DNA of 8,829 nt, from NCBI GenBank assembly GCA_016929035.1, contig JAFGJP010000098.1, forward strand, positions 1 through 8,829, written 5' to 3'. The translations under genes and the position numbers were made by a program. Of this stretch, positions 6,575 through 8,829 are shown piece by piece. Under the pieces are notes generated by a model that was not told the DNA's origin, made no database searches, and was given only the letters and a program-made list of their open reading frames with translations. This stretch comes from Candidatus Auribacterota bacterium. GTDB taxonomy: Bacteria > Auribacterota > JAFGBW01 > JAFGJP01. Numbering within the stretch: the first letter of the stretch is position 1; each line of letters begins with the position of its first letter.

Positions 6575-6601
6575 AAGAAGGATGAGATACACGAAAATTA
6601 A
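6170..6601 (+). CDS. Two-CBS-domain protein, second of a tandem pair (GTG start)
   Basis: This is a diverged copy of the preceding gene, with the same architecture: CBS1 (IMSRKVVTV to LVGVISDRDF), linker (LSERNQDRATLN) and CBS2 (IMTREPFTV to IEGIVTVKDII). It has a lysine-rich tail ending KKKKDEIHEN. The open frame extends back to 6068 inside the first gene, and an ATG at 6155 overlaps its stop. However, AAAGGAG (6158-6164) sits five bases before GTG 6170, and GTG 6170 aligns with the start of the first copy (MTVGEIM versus VLVSQIM). That makes GTG the best start, with the Shine-Dalgarno beginning on the last base of the first gene's stop codon. Translational coupling is likely. The two products may form heteromers; the bound ligand and target are unknown. 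Confidence 0.85.
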   Translation: MLVSQIMSRKVVTVEMDDTLRVINDIFMHVRFHHLLVVKNKALVGVISDRDFLKAISPFINTLSERNQDRATLNIRAHQIMTREPFTVLKNEQVEHAAEKMVKKNISCLPVVSEKGKIEGIVTVKDIIRWNVLKKKKDEIHEN

Positions 6602-6652
6602 TGGTGGATAATAGCTTGAAAAAAACATGAACCGGAAGGGAAAAAACGTTTT
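6602..6652. other. Convergent intergenic gap with A/T tracts, no clear terminator
   Basis: The stretch between the second CBS gene and the helical-repeat gene holds AT runs and a self-complementary AAAAACGTTTTT (6642-6653, reaching the stop codon of the leftward gene). No GC-rich stem followed by a T tract was found on either strand, so intrinsic termination is not supported. Confidence 0.4.
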
Positions 6653-7603
6653 TCAGTTTTCAATATCCTTGCTGAAGGAAGCAAAAAAACTGTCCTGATC
6701 GATGCTCTTCCACCAGTCTTTGGCCTCCTCGATGGTCTTGAGCTTTCTTCCGGCAAGCCGGGATAAAAAATAAAGAGTGAATCCCTTTTTCTCTTCTTCC
6801 TGCCCCATCACAAGGAGGACATCCACTGACTCCTTATCAAACAGACGAAATGTATAAAAGAGAAACACTTCATCGACCTGCTCTGCTCTTTCGAGCAAAA
6901 ACTTGTTCACGACAAATGTCGCATCAGGGCTTTTTTCCAGCCTCATTAAGACTTCCTTGAGAATCATCTTATCGCGGTCGCTTTCCGACCCGAACAGCGC
7001 TTCCAGCTTTTCCAATAAAACGGGCTCGCTTATTTTTTGCATCTGGCAGGAAGCGCTTATCTTTGTCCAGTTATCCGAGTCCCTGTCGTCAAAAAATCTG
7101 CTCAAAATGCCTAATGTCTCAGGAGTTGCATACTGGGAGGCAAGGCTGATGAGATATTCTTTCTTTTTGCTTGAAATAATACCCTGGCTTTTCAACAGAT
7201 CCATCATCGGCTTGCTGTACGCCTTATCATCCAACTTTTTAAAGCAGAGAACGACCTCGTAAGCAATGAGGTCCTTATCGGTCTTTTTGAAAAGCTCTAT
7301 CAAATGAGGAAAGGCCTCTTTGATCTGAAAAAAAGCAATGAGGTTGATGATCTTCTGCTGATGCAAAAAATCATGACTATCGAGATTAGAGACAATAACA
7401 GGGTCTCTCAGCTCCGCGGTGTATGCGGAAAGCTGTTTGACCACGTCACCAAAATTTTTGTTATCCACGATGGAGATAAGATGAGCGATCTCTTTTTCAA
7501 TATTGTTTTCCCGATATTCAAGATAGAAATTAACGGTCAGAAGAATAAGAACAATCGGCAAGAAAACATAGTAAAAAAACTTGATGAGAAATTTATTCCG
7601 CAT
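6653..7603 (-). CDS. Membrane-anchored helical-repeat (HEAT-like) protein of unknown function
   Basis: I do not recognise a named family. The 316-residue protein begins with MRNKFLIKFF and a single hydrophobic segment (about 9-27), consistent with an uncleaved N-terminal anchor. The rest is almost entirely predicted helix pairs of about 30-40 residues. Examples are HQQKIINLIAFFQIKEAF, DLIAYEVVLCFKKLDD, KKEYLISLASQYATPETL and DKMILKEVLMRLEKSPDA. The spacing resembles HEAT/armadillo-type repeats, which bind other proteins. A tryptophan pair (WW, 297-298) sits near the end in EEAKDWWKSIDQ. It starts 24 bp after the prepilin-like gene, so the two are probably co-transcribed and could work together at the envelope. 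No Shine-Dalgarno is visible before ATG 7603. Confidence 0.7.
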   Translation of the reverse strand: MRNKFLIKFFYYVFLPIVLILLTVNFYLEYRENNIEKEIAHLISIVDNKNFGDVVKQLSAYTAELRDPVIVSNLDSHDFLHQQKIINLIAFFQIKEAFPHLIELFKKTDKDLIAYEVVLCFKKLDDKAYSKPMMDLLKSQGIISSKKKEYLISLASQYATPETLGILSRFFDDRDSDNWTKISASCQMQKISEPVLLEKLEALFGSESDRDKMILKEVLMRLEKSPDATFVVNKFLLERAEQVDEVFLFYTFRLFDKESVDVLLVMGQEEEKKGFTLYFLSRLAGRKLKTIEEAKDWWKSIDQDSFFASFSKDIEN

Positions 7604-7627
7604 TTTTATATCAGCTAAAGTTTATAC

Positions 7628-8272
7628 CTAATTAAAATTCAAGTTAATATAATCAACGTCAAAATCATCCCCCCATGTAGACTTGACGGTGATATTGTTG
7701 TATCCCTGGTTCAGCCAGGACGTGTCTACGGTAAATGTGTATTCGCCATGAACGCCAACCCTTGACCTTCCGACTTCATGGCCATTAATGAAAACAGGAT
7801 CTTCCTGATGAATAGAATTCAGCTGCCATGTTCCTGATGGAATGGCACTGCTGAAGCTCACCACAAGCTCTGCATTAGAGACCTGCGAGAGATCTCCTGT
7901 TATTTCAAAGTCTTTGCTCCAGCTGAGACCAACTCCAGGTGCGTTATCCCCCATATGAAAAGCATTCGTAGAAAGCTCCATTTGAGGAGGCGGGGGAGGA
8001 GGAGGCGGTGGCGGCGGCGGGGCATCCAGGGCGTCAAGGTCCTCGGAGAAATCTTTGAGATCCCTGTGCTTGGCTACGATAAGGTTGCCGTCCGTCTTTC
8101 CTACGACGCTTGTGTCATGACCGCCGACAGCGCGGCCGGATTTCCCGAACTGCTTCCTGAGGTTGTCACCAAAAAGCACATAACCCAGAATGCCTGCAAT
8201 GGCTATCAGGCACACAACAATAAGAACCTCTGTCAGGCTCTGGCCGCTCTCTTTTTTTACAACAAGCTTCAT
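7628..8272 (-). CDS. Prepilin-like (Flp/TadE-type N-terminus) protein with poly-proline linker and beta-rich C-terminal domain
   Basis: Residues 1-40 look like a type IV/Flp-style prepilin leader: basic MKLVVKKESG, then Gly10|Gln11 followed by QSLTEVLIVVCLIAIAGILG, with Glu at +5 and a hydrophobic helix. A prepilin peptidase would be expected to cut after Gly10. A polar region (40-84) leads to twelve consecutive prolines (85-96). The C-terminal part (about 97-214) is beta-rich with INGHEVG (162-168), YTFTVDTSWLNQGYNNITVK (178-197) and a final DVDYINLNF. That pattern resembles galactose-binding-like/CBM jelly rolls, but it is judged by eye. Role inferred: a minor pilin or pseudopilin presenting a binding domain. 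No prepilin peptidase or secretion ATPase is in the window. ATG 8272 is fixed by an in-frame upstream stop and lacks a Shine-Dalgarno. Confidence 0.75.
   Translation of the reverse strand: MKLVVKKESGQSLTEVLIVVCLIAIAGILGYVLFGDNLRKQFGKSGRAVGGHDTSVVGKTDGNLIVAKHRDLKDFSEDLDALDAPPPPPPPPPPPPQMELSTNAFHMGDNAPGVGLSWSKDFEITGDLSQVSNAELVVSFSSAIPSGTWQLNSIHQEDPVFINGHEVGRSRVGVHGEYTFTVDTSWLNQGYNNITVKSTWGDDFDVDYINLNFN
7985..8020 (-). repeat. Twelve-proline codon tract
   Basis: Twelve consecutive CCN codons in the prepilin-like gene form a G/C-rich island in a gene of otherwise moderate composition. All four proline codons are used, so the tract is a low-complexity repeat rather than a pure trinucleotide run. 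Poly-proline this long normally requires EF-P for translation and forms a stiff linker. Confidence 0.95.
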
Positions 8273-8280
8273 ATTAGCAT
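8269..8280 (-). other. Minimal upstream ORF overlapping the prepilin-like start
   Basis: On the minus strand, ATG-CTA-ATA-TGA begins at 8280, and its stop overlaps the prepilin-like ATG (8272) as ATGA. The main start has no Shine-Dalgarno, so termination-reinitiation is conceivable, but the mini-ORF has none either and may be chance. Confidence 0.2.
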
Positions 8281-8341
8281 GTTAAGATATTTTGTGTAAT
8301 AAATCTACATTTTTATTCAATTGATATGGCTGTTTTATAAT

Positions 8342-8370
8342 ATTTTATTACATTTTAAGCATTTTGTCAA
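8342..8370 (-). promoter_or_regulatory. Near-consensus promoter of the prepilin-like / helical-repeat pair
   Basis: On the minus strand, -35 TTGACA (8370-8365, perfect), a 17-base spacer and -10 TAAAAT (8347-8342) are seen. The start near 8335 gives an AT-rich leader of roughly 63 bases. Confidence 0.7.
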
Positions 8371-8393
8371 CTCTATTGTCATATTATGTTATA

Positions 8394-8455
8394 TTGTTTT
8401 TATCCTCCTGTCAGGTAAAATTAGTATTGATTCAGATTTTTTCATTCGTTTCAAT
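8394..8455 (+). promoter_or_regulatory. Weak promoter candidates for the YkgJ-family gene
   Basis: The AT-rich stretch offers TTGTTT (8394-8399), 16 bases, TAAAAT (8416-8421). It also offers TTGATT (8427-8432), 17 bases, TTCAAT (8450-8455). Either could serve the gene at 8481, and AT richness makes chance matches likely. Apart from this and the leftward promoter, nothing else was found in the 208-bp divergent gap 8273-8480. Confidence 0.25.
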
Positions 8456-8480
8456 TTGATTGGACAGCATCGAACGAAAA

Positions 8481-8829
8481 ATGTTTTGGTCTCGCTTAAA
8501 AAATAAAAAACGATCCATTACAGGAACGTGTCTTCAGTGCGGGAAATGCTGCAGGAATATCATCCTCTTTCACAGGGGAAAGCCTGTCAGGTCCATAAAA
8601 AAATTCGAAAAGCTTGTGAAAAAAAATCCCTTTTACAGCCATTTCTATCTGACTTACAAAAATCCGGAAAACGGCTGTCTTTACTTCTCCTGCGACAGGA
8701 TAAGCTCTGACAACCTCTGCTCCGACTATGTGAACAGGCCGGAGATCTGTAAAAAATATCCTCAAAGCGAGGTGTTCGAATACGGAGGGAATCTTCTTCC
8801 GGGCTGCGGGTACAGTCTCTCCTCCTCAG
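8481..8829 (+). CDS. YkgJ-family cysteine cluster protein (CxxCxxCC), truncated by the window end
   Basis: An open frame of 116 codons runs off the right edge. It starts MFWSRLKNKK and carries the signature TCLQCGKCC (Cys17, 20, 23, 24), then Cys66, Cys71 and CSDYVNRPEICKKYP (Cys80, Cys90), then Cys109. The CxxCGxCC start and the C...Y..RP..C..YP motif are characteristic of the YkgJ/UPF0153 family, thought to bind zinc or an iron-sulfur centre, with no well-established function. ATG 8481 is the best start; an in-frame TTG at 8460 follows directly on a stop. The leader GAACGAAAA is a poor Shine-Dalgarno. It is divergent from the prepilin-like gene across 208 bp. The C-terminus is not seen. Confidence 0.85.
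   Translation, partial: MFWSRLKNKKRSITGTCLQCGKCCRNIILFHRGKPVRSIKKFEKLVKKNPFYSHFYLTYKNPENGCLYFSCDRISSDNLCSDYVNRPEICKKYPQSEVFEYGGNLLPGCGYSLSSS

Noticed and set aside
6642..6653. AAAAACGTTTTT palindrome as a bidirectional terminator
   Set aside because: It is too short and AT-only, with no loop or GC stem, and is better explained as A/T tract sequence.
8321..8506. 61-codon plus-strand frame in the AT-rich intergenic region
   Set aside because: Its composition follows the AT-rich DNA, it overlaps the leftward promoter and the start of the YkgJ-family gene, and it shows no coding features.
8496..8765. 89-codon minus-strand frame at the right edge
   Set aside because: It is opposite the cysteine-cluster protein, whose family signature decides the strand.

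Overview
The window looks like chromosomal DNA of a Gram-negative-type bacterium with moderate G+C and AT-rich intergenic regions. It carries no phage, transposon, CRISPR, tRNA or rRNA signature. Gene content (DUF362 ferredoxin, orphan receiver protein, PilZ protein, paired CBS-domain proteins, Flp-like prepilin, two intramembrane proteases) would fit an anaerobic or uncultured lineage such as Omnitrophota or a deltaproteobacterium-like group. That placement rests on protein style alone and is low confidence.

Layout, left to right. (1) A membrane-embedded site-2 protease (M50) runs leftward from 1859. Its frame closes at 165, but a -1 shift at an 8-base homopolymer (216-223) opens a frame that runs off the window edge. 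(2) A 178-bp divergent intergenic region (1860-2037) has a good sigma70-type promoter facing each way, with two inverted repeats between and over them. (3) Rightward come a nucleoside phosphorylase/nucleosidase-family protein and, 34 bp later, a DUF362 protein with two 4Fe-4S motifs. (4) Convergent with these, a leftward set of receiver protein -> PilZ protein -> rhomboid protease (5579 down to 3884) has gaps of 57 and 67 bp and a promoter at 5622-5650. (5) Rightward from about 5745 is a tandem pair of paralogous two-CBS proteins, about 60% identical, with Shine-Dalgarno positions placing both starts at equivalent points. (6) A leftward pair follows: a prepilin-like protein with a 12-proline linker and a predicted beta-rich C-terminal domain, then a membrane-anchored helical-repeat protein of unknown function. 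It is driven by a near-consensus promoter at 8342-8370. (7) The right edge holds the first 116 codons of a YkgJ/CxxCxxCC-family protein.

Functionally the window reads as envelope and signalling genes. Phosphorylation (receiver), c-di-GMP (PilZ) and possibly adenine nucleotides (CBS) are represented as inputs. Two intramembrane proteases and a pilin-like secreted or surface protein act at the envelope. The links between operons are inference from proximity. The most unusual items are the pilin/poly-proline/beta-domain protein with its HEAT-like partner, the receiver-PilZ-rhomboid gene set, and the homopolymer frame break in the site-2 protease.
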